Virus record (IMG/VR): IMGVR_UViG_3300035212_000242
Coordinates: 1 to 36,359 of that record
Origin: a virus
Strand: one strand, 5' to 3'
Length of the DNA: 36,359 nt
Under the pieces are notes generated by a model. It was given only the letters and a program-made list of their open reading frames with translations. It did no database searches and had not been told where the DNA came from. Positions within the stretch are counted from its first letter, which is position 1. The number at the start of each line of letters is the position of its first letter. Below, piece after piece: positions 1-7,355 of the stretch. A program made the translations under genes and the position numbers.

Positions 1-2
1 GG

Positions 3-407
3 AATATTTGGTTAAAGCGAAACACTTTTAAACAACATACAGATGGCTCAACTTCACCTTTAATGGAATACGCTAACACCTTACAAAACATAGATGCTTT
101 TGATTTTGATAGGACTTACATAAATCAAATATCTAAAGACTACGACCCGACAGCCGATATAGTTTTTGAAGCTGCAAAGAAAATAATAGCTAAAGATAGT
201 GATAGCGATAGAATGGAAATAAGATACCGAGCGAGGGTTTATAACCATTCTAACAATAACATTGCAGGCTTTGAAGCTATTAAATCATTTAAAAATGCTG
301 GCAGGTTTTCGCAATACATTGGAATAAAAAGATGCGCTATTTATAAAAGTTGTAGGGAATACCAAGAGATTTTAAAAAGTAAACTAAAATATATTATCAA
401 TGGTTAA
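3..407 (+). CDS. Hypothetical protein, 5' end outside window
   Basis: The reading frame is open from base 3, without a stop, through an internal ATG at 63, so the true start probably lies left of the window and only the C-terminal 134 residues are visible. The C-terminal half is basic, with a region (GFEAIKSFKNAGRFSQYIG onward) that could form a small helical DNA-binding-like domain, but I recognise no family. It overlaps the next gene by 8 bp, which makes it the first visible member of the coupled operon that continues through the glycosyltransferases. Function unknown. Confidence 0.6.
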   Translation, partial: NIWLKRNTFKQHTDGSTSPLMEYANTLQNIDAFDFDRTYINQISKDYDPTADIVFEAAKKIIAKDSDSDRMEIRYRARVYNHSNNNIAGFEAIKSFKNAGRFSQYIGIKRCAIYKSCREYQEILKSKLKYIING

Positions 408-639
408 TTATTTATACATAGCCCTCTTTGCATTTTGGTTTGCTGAACTTTCAACAATACCACAACGTATTTTAATAGCAACGGGATTTAAAAACCTTTA
501 CCCATTCAGTTGCGTAAAGTGTTTATCTTTTTGGATGGCTCTTATTTACTCTTATAACGAACCGTTTTGTATAATTATAGCAGGAGTTACCTCTTTACTA
601 TCAATGACTATTTGTTTAATATTTAATAGATTAAGATGA
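400..639 (+). CDS. Small membrane protein with CxxC-xxFW motif
   Basis: A 79-residue protein with a hydrophobic N-terminal segment (about residues 3-18) and a second long hydrophobic stretch (about 48-75), so it is probably inserted in the inner membrane. Between them lies PFSCVKCLSFW, a Cys-x-x-Cys followed by Phe-Trp. This recalls the DUF1360-type small membrane proteins, but that resemblance is by eye only. It overlaps the genes on both sides (8 bp upstream, 4-bp ATGA downstream) and is therefore likely co-translated with them. Role unknown. Confidence 0.6.
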   Translation: MVNYLYIALFAFWFAELSTIPQRILIATGFKNLYPFSCVKCLSFWMALIYSYNEPFCIIIAGVTSLLSMTICLIFNRLR

Positions 640-899
640 GCAGAGACGAGGCTTTAGATACATTAGTTAGGCATTCTCAGTTTTTTGAGATATATGCGAA
701 AGAACTATTTATCCCTAGAGGATGCGAGGGTATTATGGCGGAAATAATAGCAGCTTACAAAGTAATTAATAACGGTTACGTTTGCTCATCATGTGGTAAC
801 GAATTGATAATTGATGCGAACAGATACCGTTTACACAGAATGAAAGAACTTAATTTAAAACACCATACGTTTGATGACAAAGATACTCCTAATCCATAG
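636..899 (+). CDS. Hypothetical protein with a zinc-knuckle-like CxxC
   Basis: An 87-residue protein starting in a 4-bp ATGA overlap with the gene before it. Residues around 50-53 read VCSSCGNEL, a CxxCG knuckle as found in zinc ribbons. A second Cys pair is not visible, so metal binding would need His residues further on (RLHRMKELNLKHH) or dimerisation. It overlaps the following glycosyltransferase by 29 bp. I do not recognise the family. Confidence 0.6.
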   Translation: MSRDEALDTLVRHSQFFEIYAKELFIPRGCEGIMAEIIAAYKVINNGYVCSSCGNELIIDANRYRLHRMKELNLKHHTFDDKDTPNP

Positions 900-2001
900 C
901 TTTAACATTAAAGACAATAAGCCAGAGTTTAACGCTGTGTCTTATTATCGCATGAATAAACCGCATGAAGTTTTAGCACGTTTAAATTCAGAGTTTGAAA
1001 TTGTGCATTCTAAACCTAATGACATTTATCCTGATGACTTCTTACAAACTATTGACTTAGTTTTATTTTGTCGTGAAATAGATAATAGCAACGGAATTAT
1101 TGAAGCCCTTAATAAGTTAGGCATTAGATTTGGTTTAGATCTTGATGACTATTGGATTTTGCCTGAAGACCATTTGTTATACGAACATTATAAAGAAACT
1201 AATAAAACTCAACTAATTATTGATTCAATCAAAGCGGCTCACTTTGTTATTTGCACAACTGAAATATTAGCCGGTAAGATTAAAGAACACAATAAAGAAG
1301 TTTATGTTATTGAAAACGGTATTGATACGGATGACAGCGTGTGGCAAAACAACCACATAAACTCTAAACGTATTAGATACGGCTTTACGCAAGGCATAAC
1401 ACATATACCCGACGTTATGTCTATTCATAAAGACGTGCAAACTGCTTTATACGATGCCGATTTTAACCGTAATTGCCAAGTAATACTTACAGGTTGGAAC
1501 GCTATTAAAAGTGAAGAGTCGGTTTATATTGGTTACGAACGTATGTTAACTGATAACTTAAAAACCATGCTGCCAGTTGAACGTGAGTATTGTTTACGCT
1601 TGGTTAAATATAAATTTCCTAGTGGTATTAGTAAACCATACAGACGTGTGGGTGCTTTGCCGGTATATGAGTTCGCAAAGGTTTACGATGAAATGGATAT
1701 TTTAGTTGCACCTTTAATAGACAATGATTTTAATAATTGTAAGTCTGAGTTAAAAATGATTGAGGCAGGGCATAAAGGATGTGCATTTATGGGTCACAAT
1801 GTTAACCCTTACAGTTCTTTAATGACTAAAAAGAATAGCTTTGATTTGACTTGGGGAAACTTTTACGAATGGTCTAAATATATTTTAAGCAATCCTAACT
1901 TAGTAAAAGATACGGCTGCACAATTAGCTTTAGATACTAAAAAATATTCATTAAATTTGCTAACTGATAAACGTAAAGAACTTTATGAGCGATTCAAATA
2001 A
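871..2001 (+). CDS. Putative GT4-type (GT-B fold) glycosyltransferase
   Basis: 376 residues, typical for a single-domain GT-B glycosyltransferase that moves a sugar from a nucleotide donor. The C-terminal half carries the donor-site pattern seen in GT4 enzymes: PLIDNDFNNCKSELKMIEAG, that is an FNxxKSxLKxxExG run. An aspartate-rich segment (GLDLDDYW) and VIENGID mark the end of the N-terminal Rossmann domain. It is the first of three different putative glycosyltransferases in this operon. The acceptor cannot be told from sequence: modified DNA bases, virion proteins or host surface glycans are all possible. A second in-frame ATG at 874 could be the true start. Confident about the fold, not the substrate. 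Confidence 0.8.
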   Translation: MMTKILLIHSFNIKDNKPEFNAVSYYRMNKPHEVLARLNSEFEIVHSKPNDIYPDDFLQTIDLVLFCREIDNSNGIIEALNKLGIRFGLDLDDYWILPEDHLLYEHYKETNKTQLIIDSIKAAHFVICTTEILAGKIKEHNKEVYVIENGIDTDDSVWQNNHINSKRIRYGFTQGITHIPDVMSIHKDVQTALYDADFNRNCQVILTGWNAIKSEESVYIGYERMLTDNLKTMLPVEREYCLRLVKYKFPSGISKPYRRVGALPVYEFAKVYDEMDILVAPLIDNDFNNCKSELKMIEAGHKGCAFMGHNVNPYSSLMTKKNSFDLTWGNFYEWSKYILSNPNLVKDTAAQLALDTKKYSLNLLTDKRKELYERFK

Positions 2002-2665
2002 ACTCTACCACTATTACCACATATATGCAGACGGTCAATGGTTAGAACCAGTTAGCGAACATATTAAAGCCCTACGTAAATGGGGGCTTATTGATAACTT
2101 AGCAGCGTTCCGTATTGGAATAGTTGGTGCAGACCATAACCGTACATCCGTTATTCAATACCTAATTAACGAACGGATTAACTTTGATGTGATAGCAACA
2201 TCCGATACAGGGTGGGAACAGGTTACTCAAATACCAATGTATGAATTTGCCCAAGATAATGATGGCTATGTTTTATATGCTCACTCTAAAGGTTCATCAC
2301 GTCCTGAACAACCTAATCAATCATGGCGCAGGTCAATGACTTATTACAACGTTGGTCAATGGCAAACGGCAGTACAAAAACTAAACGAGGGCTTTGATGC
2401 AGTTGGTCAACATTGGATGCGTCCTTCACATCATTCAGTTGAACACAGAGGCAGTCCTTTCTTTGGAGGTACATTTTGGTGGACTTCATTAGCTCACGTT
2501 CGTAAAATGTTAGCGCCGCCTGTATTTAATAGGCATGATGCAGAAGGGTGGATTGGTTACGTTAATGGCGAGGATATGAAGTGCTTTGACTTTACTGGTC
2601 ATATCTCGGCTCACCCGTGTTATTCGATGTGGACAATAGAAACTCAACAATGGATATACGAATGA
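1985..2665 (+). CDS. Putative glycosyltransferase-like protein (YAHSKGS type)
   Basis: 226 residues starting inside the last codons of the GT4 gene (17-bp overlap). The protein has VLYAHSKGSSRPE, then DAVGQHWMRP, then GSPFFGGTFWW, and acidic residues in VNGEDMKCFDF. That order (HxKG, a conserved Gly/Trp region, GG-FWW, late acidic residues) resembles uncharacterised GT-A-like sugar transferases related to rhamnan-synthesis proteins. This is pattern recognition, not a proven homology. It ends in an ATGA overlap with the next small gene. Its place between two other glycosyltransferases supports a role in sugar transfer. Confidence 0.6.
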   Translation: MSDSNKLYHYYHIYADGQWLEPVSEHIKALRKWGLIDNLAAFRIGIVGADHNRTSVIQYLINERINFDVIATSDTGWEQVTQIPMYEFAQDNDGYVLYAHSKGSSRPEQPNQSWRRSMTYYNVGQWQTAVQKLNEGFDAVGQHWMRPSHHSVEHRGSPFFGGTFWWTSLAHVRKMLAPPVFNRHDAEGWIGYVNGEDMKCFDFTGHISAHPCYSMWTIETQQWIYE

Positions 2666-2862
2666 TTGAGATAACAGAAGAAGAGCTTTTAAAGTTGGGT
2701 TTTGAAAGAACTGGTAATTTAGATACTTGGTTTGGCAGAGCTTGTTGGACTAAAGGCGATGTAGTATTAATGCACGGTTATGGAACTTATACAGGTGGCA
2801 GAACAACGTGTAAAGATACCGAAGTTGATTATGTACACGAACTAATAGAATTAATAAAATGA
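2662..2862 (+). CDS. Small hypothetical protein between glycosyltransferases
   Basis: The start at 2662 is chosen because it forms an ATGA overlap with the stop of the gene before it, like its neighbours; longer readings from 2617 or 2650 would overlap coding sequence more deeply. The 66-residue product (MIEITEEELLKLGFERTG...) has a helix-like start and a Gly/Thr-rich centre (HGYGTYTGGRTT). It is followed by another ATGA overlap. No family is recognised; conserved coupling suggests a small partner of the modification enzymes. Confidence 0.6.
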   Translation: MIEITEEELLKLGFERTGNLDTWFGRACWTKGDVVLMHGYGTYTGGRTTCKDTEVDYVHELIELIK

Positions 2863-3413
2863 AACTAAATATATTTACACCTTTATTCCGTAGTGGAATG
2901 ATTAAGAAAGTAGCCGACTCAATACCAGATTATGAAGATATTAATTGGATTGTTGTTATAGCCAAACATAGAGAGATACTTATTAAAGAATGCCAAGCAT
3001 ATAACATTCCTTACTTAACAGTTGATTGTATTGATGACCTTAGCGGTGTGGGTAAAAAAGTTAACAAAGCCTTAGACAATTTACAAGACGGTTTCTTCTT
3101 TGGTTTAGATGACGATACTACATTCAATCATAACACATACGATATATTTAAACGTTACCAAAATGATTATGATATGATTGTTGGGCAACAAAAACTATTA
3201 GACGGTTCTATTAGAATAGCACAAAAGCCAACGCATTGCTATACAGATGGAGCGCAAGGATTAATTAGAACTACCTTAATAGATGGTTTACGCTTTGGAT
3301 GTTTTACGACTGATCCCGTAGCCGACTGTAACTTTTTATTAAATTGTTGGGATAAGTCAAATAAAAACCTTATCTTAGATGAAGTAATTAGTAACTATAA
3401 CTTTTTAAGATGA
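2859..3413 (+). CDS. Putative GT-A fold glycosyltransferase
   Basis: 184 residues. The N-terminus (MKLNIFTPLFR) looks like the first strand of a GT-A nucleotide-sugar-binding domain. The motif FGLDDDTTF at about residues 81-89 is the DxD-type metal/nucleotide-binding signature of GT-A enzymes. A later acidic pair (FTTDPVADCNF) could belong to the active site. It is shorter than most GT2 enzymes, so it is either a minimal catalytic domain or works with a neighbour. It is bounded on both sides by ATGA overlaps. Substrate unknown. Confidence 0.65.
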   Translation: MKLNIFTPLFRSGMIKKVADSIPDYEDINWIVVIAKHREILIKECQAYNIPYLTVDCIDDLSGVGKKVNKALDNLQDGFFFGLDDDTTFNHNTYDIFKRYQNDYDMIVGQQKLLDGSIRIAQKPTHCYTDGAQGLIRTTLIDGLRFGCFTTDPVADCNFLLNCWDKSNKNLILDEVISNYNFLR

Positions 3414-3496
3414 TAGACTTTAGTAAAATGACGCTACCTTGTGATGTAGCAAACTCACATATACTTGGTGAGATAATTGTATGTTTGAATTAAGGA
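3410..3496 (+). CDS. Possible 28-residue micro-protein
   Basis: The ATG at 3410 overlaps the stop of the glycosyltransferase in the same ATGA arrangement that joins all other genes here, and the frame runs 28 codons (MIDFSKMTLPCDVANSH...). It ends 1 bp before the next gene. It may be a real micro-protein, a leader that keeps ribosomes coupled to the next gene, or the remnant of a decayed gene. No homology can be judged at this length. Confidence 0.35.
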
Positions 3497-3497
3497 T

Positions 3498-3716
3498 ATG
3501 GAAGATGTAAATATAAAATCTAATGAGTTAGATAGGGTTATTAAGAATGGTATTAAGTTAGAAAAACTATATTGTTTCTTCTTAAATGAAAAACAAAAGA
3601 ATAAATGTATAAAAGACGAAATATCAAGAACGGCATATATAAATTTTAATATACCTTATGAAGACATTTTAAATGAAATATGTGGAATAATAGAAAGACA
3701 TTATAATAAAGACTAA
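3498..3716 (+). CDS. Hypothetical protein, 72 residues
   Basis: A small charged protein rich in Lys, Glu and Asn (MEDVNIKSNELDRVIKNGIK...), predicted helical at both ends, with no transmembrane segment. The start is preceded by an AAGGA-like ribosome-binding sequence a few bases upstream, one of the clearer ones here. Not recognised. It lies between the glycosyltransferases and the ParB-like gene in the same orientation and is probably part of the same transcript. Confidence 0.5.
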   Translation: MEDVNIKSNELDRVIKNGIKLEKLYCFFLNEKQKNKCIKDEISRTAYINFNIPYEDILNEICGIIERHYNKD

Positions 3717-3744
3717 TGCAGGATATTTACGAATACCAAACAGA

Positions 3745-4320
3745 ATGGAAATAGAAAAAATAGCAATAAGTAAAATTAAACTTAATCCAAATAACCCTCG
3801 GTTAATTAAGGACGATAAGTTTGCCAAGTTGGTTCAGTCTATAAAAGACTTCCCCGAAATGTTAAATATCAGACCGATAGTGGTTAATGATGATATGATT
3901 ATATTGGGCGGAAATATGCGTTTTAAAGCATGCAAAGAAGCTGGGTTAAAGGAAGTATCGATTATTAAAGCAAGTGGATTATCTGAGGAGAAACAAAGGG
4001 AATTTTTGATTAAGGATAACCTATCAGGTGGCGAATGGGATTGGCAATTATTAAACGACTGGGATGCTTTGGAATTGGAAAGTTGGGGTTTAGATTTGCC
4101 TAATTTTGCTGCAGAGGTTGATTATTCTATTTTAGATGATGAAGATGTATCAGGACAATTAAATGATATGACAGATGGTGTTAAAAAAGCCATCCAAATA
4201 GAATTTGAGGCTGAACATTACGACCAAGCTTATGAACTTGTTAAATTTTGGAGAGACCAAAAGGCATATGTAGGAGGAATGATTATGGAGTATTTAAAAG
4301 AAGAAAAAGAAAAGATATGA
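3745..4320 (+). CDS. ParB-like N-terminal domain protein
   Basis: 191 residues. Residues 1-75 form a ParB/sulfiredoxin-like domain: ISKIKLNPNNPR near residues 8-19, then RPIVV at 43-47 and the glycine-rich GGNMRFKACKEAG at 55-67, the variant of the ParB GxxR motif common in phages. It continues with FLIKDNLSGGEWDW and ESWGLDLP, a region often found in phage ParB proteins that sit beside, or are fused to, DNA methyltransferases. In phages such domains act as nucleases or DNA-modification partners rather than in plasmid partition. Here it directly precedes a methyltransferase and a dioxygenase. The gene ends in an ATGA overlap with the methyltransferase. Confidence 0.8.
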   Translation: MEIEKIAISKIKLNPNNPRLIKDDKFAKLVQSIKDFPEMLNIRPIVVNDDMIILGGNMRFKACKEAGLKEVSIIKASGLSEEKQREFLIKDNLSGGEWDWQLLNDWDALELESWGLDLPNFAAEVDYSILDDEDVSGQLNDMTDGVKKAIQIEFEAEHYDQAYELVKFWRDQKAYVGGMIMEYLKEEKEKI

Positions 4321-5000
4321 AACTAATCGAAGGGGAAATAAAAGGGATTAAATTTTTTCATAGAGAAGGTATGTCAGAACTTAAAACTTTTAATGAGGTT
4401 TTAGGAAAAGAAGTTTATTTAAAAAAAGGCATGACAATTAAACAAAATGAAACTTGGATGGATTGTGGCGGTAATGTTGGTGCTTTCACATTATTAGCTT
4501 GTTCAATGGGTGCTAATGTTACTGTTTATGAGCCGGATCCTTTTAACTGCGAAATGATTAAAAAGAACTTAGACCTTAATGGATTTAAAGCAACTATAAA
4601 GCAGGCTGCTCTAGTACATAATGAAGTGAAAGAAGTTATTTTATTTATTGGTAATAATGGTAATGTTTGGAGAAATTCAATTGTAAAGAAATGGAATAAT
4701 AAAGGATTGAAAGTCCCATGCTTAAATTTTGATGTTGAGGCTAAAAATTTCGATTGTTGTAAAATGGATATTGAAGGTGCTGAAATGTTAATTTTAGAAA
4801 ATACAAAGAAAGTATTTAAAAAAATGGTTTATGAATGGAGTTTTGATATTGACAAGAACCTTAATAGATTTAGAGAATGTTGTAATCTACTAATGCAAAG
4901 ATACGAAATGAAATTTATAGATAAGAGATTTTATGATTTAGTTGTTCCTCCCGGATTTGTTGCACCTTGTACTAATGTATTTTGTTATGAAAAGAATTGA
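4317..5000 (+). CDS. FkbM-family SAM-dependent methyltransferase
   Basis: The start at 4317 is chosen over an in-frame upstream ATG because it makes an ATGA overlap with the ParB-like gene. The 227-residue product has the Rossmann SAM-binding motif I DCGGNVGAF (residues 49-57), the acidic end of strand 2 YEPDP (71-75) and KMDIEGAE (149-156). This set is characteristic of FkbM/Methyltransf_21 enzymes, which usually O-methylate sugars or small molecules. No DNA-cytosine methyltransferase motif (PC or NPPY) is seen. Next to three glycosyltransferases and an oxygenase, methylation of an attached sugar is a reasonable guess. It overlaps the next gene by 14 bp. Confidence 0.85.
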   Translation: MKLIEGEIKGIKFFHREGMSELKTFNEVLGKEVYLKKGMTIKQNETWMDCGGNVGAFTLLACSMGANVTVYEPDPFNCEMIKKNLDLNGFKATIKQAALVHNEVKEVILFIGNNGNVWRNSIVKKWNNKGLKVPCLNFDVEAKNFDCCKMDIEGAEMLILENTKKVFKKMVYEWSFDIDKNLNRFRECCNLLMQRYEMKFIDKRFYDLVVPPGFVAPCTNVFCYEKN

Positions 5001-5769
5001 TTTAATTAAGCTAGAGCATAATGTCCAAATAGGGGATGTTTGCGGACATATTGAGCCTAATATAACAGAGGATTCAATGTTTTATTTTAATAATGAGCCA
5101 ATCGGGTTTTATATTAAGGATATAGGTACTTACTCCATAAAGGCTAAAAAACTTGCTGAATTAGCGGATGCCGAGTTGAGAAGTAAAAATGTACCAAAGT
5201 CAGTAATGAAAAGGTCAAGCGGACTGCATAACTCTGAAAAAGAAGTATTACAGTATAGTACAATATTAGGTGGTGTTCCTCCAAAACCTCACATGAGAAG
5301 ACCTTATGCAACTGTATCAAGTGTTCACTCTGTAAAATCTGCTCAAACATTTATAAAGGCAATGTACCTATTAGCTAAAGAAAGCGAGCAGATAATAAAA
5401 GAATTAACACCTCATATATACGAAAGGCAAAAAGAGATAATACAAAAAAATGCATCTGTAAAATATAGGTTTAGTGAATTATTTACAAGTTCAATCTCCA
5501 ATTATAATATATCAGCACCATTTCATAGGGATGCTGGAAACTTAGAAGGTTGTGTTAATGTAATAATAGCAAAAAAAAGAAACGCTAAAGGAGGGAATAC
5601 AACAGTTCCGGATTATGGCGCTACAATGGATAGCTGCGATAACTCAATGCTGGTATATCCGGCATGGAGAAACTTGCATGGTGTAACACCAATAGTACCA
5701 ACCCACGAAGGCGGTTACAGAAACAGTTTAGTATTTTACCCATTAAAAGCATTTAAAAACTTAGACTAA
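4987..5769 (+). CDS. 2OG-Fe(II) dioxygenase, TET/JBP-like
   Basis: 260 residues from the ATG at 4987, which gives a short overlap with the methyltransferase; the longer reading from 4942 adds an unlikely hydrophobic tail. The C-terminal third has a double-stranded beta-helix iron site: H180 and D182 in APFHRDAGN, H231 in NLHGVTP, and R245 in GGYRNSLVFY for the 2-oxoglutarate carboxylate. Before it comes FTSSISNYNIS, and between come GGNTTVPDYG and DNSMLVYPAW. This order closely follows the TET/JBP base-oxidising family (vN, HxDxGN, GG-l-vP-y, Hgv, R-s-vfY), known in some phages to oxidise 5-methylpyrimidines. The family assignment is by eye; a general phage hydroxylase remains possible. Confidence 0.65.
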   Translation: MKRIDLIKLEHNVQIGDVCGHIEPNITEDSMFYFNNEPIGFYIKDIGTYSIKAKKLAELADAELRSKNVPKSVMKRSSGLHNSEKEVLQYSTILGGVPPKPHMRRPYATVSSVHSVKSAQTFIKAMYLLAKESEQIIKELTPHIYERQKEIIQKNASVKYRFSELFTSSISNYNISAPFHRDAGNLEGCVNVIIAKKRNAKGGNTTVPDYGATMDSCDNSMLVYPAWRNLHGVTPIVPTHEGGYRNSLVFYPLKAFKNLD

Positions 5770-5770
5770 T

Positions 5771-6181
5771 ATGCCAAGTAGCGACGGACACAAAAACTTA
5801 ATACCCTATACAAAGGGGCAAACAGGAAACCCACACGGAAGACCTCGTAAATTCGTTTGTCAATTAAAAGATATGGGTTACAATAAACAAGACATAACTC
5901 AAACCATTGAAAATATGATGGCTATGACTATTACAGAATTAGCAGAAGTATTTAAAGATGATAACTCTACTGTATTAGAAAAAACAGTTGCCAACGCTAT
6001 TAAAAGAGGCATTGAAAAGGGAACGTTATATTCAATGGAAATTTTACTTAATAGAGTTTACGGGCAACCTAAACAAGAGGTCGAGTCTAAAAACGAAAAC
6101 ATAAACCTCAATACAACAGTTGAGATTATTAAAAGCGATTCACCATTGAGTAGTAATGAAAAGGATATTAGTTTAGATTAA
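5771..6181 (+). CDS. DUF5681-like small terminase / DNA-packaging protein
   Basis: 136 residues. The N-terminus has PYTKGQTGNPHGRPRKF, the KGQxGNPxGRP signature of DUF5681 proteins, which regularly lie just before the large terminase. The remainder is helical with a Glu/Asn-rich tail. It starts 1 bp after the dioxygenase and overlaps the large terminase start, so a role in recognising phage DNA for packaging is likely. Assignment as the small terminase rests on the motif and position; the fold is not verified. Confidence 0.7.
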   Translation: MPSSDGHKNLIPYTKGQTGNPHGRPRKFVCQLKDMGYNKQDITQTIENMMAMTITELAEVFKDDNSTVLEKTVANAIKRGIEKGTLYSMEILLNRVYGQPKQEVESKNENINLNTTVEIIKSDSPLSSNEKDISLD

Positions 6182-6182
6182 T

Positions 6183-7322
6183 GTGTTTAAAACCTCATGC
6201 CTATACGAAGCCAATTACTTTGCCACCGAAGATGTACTAGTCAATCAAGGCGGGAGCAGCTCAGGAAAAACCTATTCCATTTTACAAGTCCTATTCACTA
6301 AAGCTATTCAATCGCCAATAGTTATCACAGTTGTTGGCGAATCAATCCCTAACTTAAAAGCCGGGGCGTTACGTGATGCCTTAGATATTTATAACAATAG
6401 CGAACAACTTAGGCATAAGATAGCAGACTACAATAGAACAGACCGTATCTTTCAATTTGCTAATGGCTCAGTTATGGAGTTTAAATCTTATGAGACCGCC
6501 CAAGGTGCAAAGTCTGGTAAAAGGGATTATCTATTCATAAACGAAGCACAGGGCATAACATACGATATATTTAACGAATTGTATATGCGTACCCGTAAAC
6601 AAGTTTATATCGACTACAATCCCAATGCTGAGTTCTGGGTGCATGAGAATTTAATAGGTACGGATGGCGTAAAGTTATTTATATCCGACCACAGGCACAA
6701 TCCATTCGTTGCTCAAAAGATACGTGATAAAATAGAGGGTTTACGCTTTAAAGATATGGAACTATTCAAGGTTTATGCACGTGGCATGACTGGGAAAATA
6801 GAGGGCTTAGTCTTTAGAAACTTTGATATTGTAGATAACATTCCTTTGGGTGCTGAGTTACTTGGAATAGGTATGGACTTTGGCTTTACTAATGACCCTA
6901 CAACGGTTATAAAAGTATTTAGGTACAATAGTGAGATATACATAGACGAGCTGTTATATCGCACAGGATTAACCAATAGCGATATTGCAAACGAATTAAC
7001 AAGGTTAGGTGTAACACGTGCCATGCCAATAGTTGCGGATAGTGCCGAGCCTAAAAGTATTGAAGACTTAACAAGGGCAGGTTTTAATATTCAAGGGGCT
7101 AACAAAGGGGCAGATAGTATCCGTAATTCAATAGACACTTTAAAGCAATTTAAGATTAACATAACAAGAACGTCAACTTATACCATAAAAGAGTTTAGAT
7201 CTTATAAATGGATAGATGGTAAAAATATACCCGTTGATTTTAATAATCACACTATTGATGCTATTCGTTATGTAGCTCTTAATAAGATAAATAAAGGCTC
7301 AGGCAGATATTCATTTGCCTAA
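6183..7322 (+). CDS. terL: Terminase large subunit
   Basis: 379 residues, slightly short for a PBSX-type large terminase (about 400-450) but with both domains. Walker A is GGSSSGKT at residues 23-30 and Walker B with the catalytic Glu is YLFINE at 116-121, forming the packaging ATPase. The C-terminal RNase H-like nuclease shows GMDFGFTNDP (about 230), VADSAEP (about 285) and HTIDAIRY (about 358), with the expected acidic residues. Translation must start at the GTG at 6183; the ATG two bases earlier is in another frame and stops after 19 codons. The stop is followed by a two-box promoter-like motif. Confidence 0.95.
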   Translation: MFKTSCLYEANYFATEDVLVNQGGSSSGKTYSILQVLFTKAIQSPIVITVVGESIPNLKAGALRDALDIYNNSEQLRHKIADYNRTDRIFQFANGSVMEFKSYETAQGAKSGKRDYLFINEAQGITYDIFNELYMRTRKQVYIDYNPNAEFWVHENLIGTDGVKLFISDHRHNPFVAQKIRDKIEGLRFKDMELFKVYARGMTGKIEGLVFRNFDIVDNIPLGAELLGIGMDFGFTNDPTTVIKVFRYNSEIYIDELLYRTGLTNSDIANELTRLGVTRAMPIVADSAEPKSIEDLTRAGFNIQGANKGADSIRNSIDTLKQFKINITRTSTYTIKEFRSYKWIDGKNIPVDFNNHTIDAIRYVALNKINKGSGRYSFA

Positions 7323-7350
7323 AACAAATCAACTTTTTTAGTATTTAATA
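7319..7350 (+). promoter_or_regulatory. Two-box promoter-like motif, copy 1
   Basis: CTAAAACAAA at 7319-7328 and GTATTTAATA at 7341-7350, 22 bp start to start. The second box ends 5 bp before the ATG at 7356. The same GTATTTAATA, at almost the same distance from an ATG, occurs before three other structural genes. It lies in the only gap between the large terminase and the tail block. Confidence 0.5.
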
Positions 7351-7355
7351 GGTAT

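Noticed and set aside
2522-2531. GTATTTAATA inside the second glycosyltransferase gene
   Set aside because: It encodes part of PPVFNRHD in frame, has no AGTAAACAAA-like box upstream, and no gene starts there.
4942-4986. Upstream start (4942) for the dioxygenase
   Set aside because: Would add 15 hydrophobic residues that are the out-of-frame reading of the methyltransferase end; the ATG at 4987 gives the short overlap typical of this operon.
6181-6240. ATG at 6181 as the start of the large terminase
   Set aside because: It is in another frame and stops after 19 codons; the terminase frame needs the GTG at 6183.
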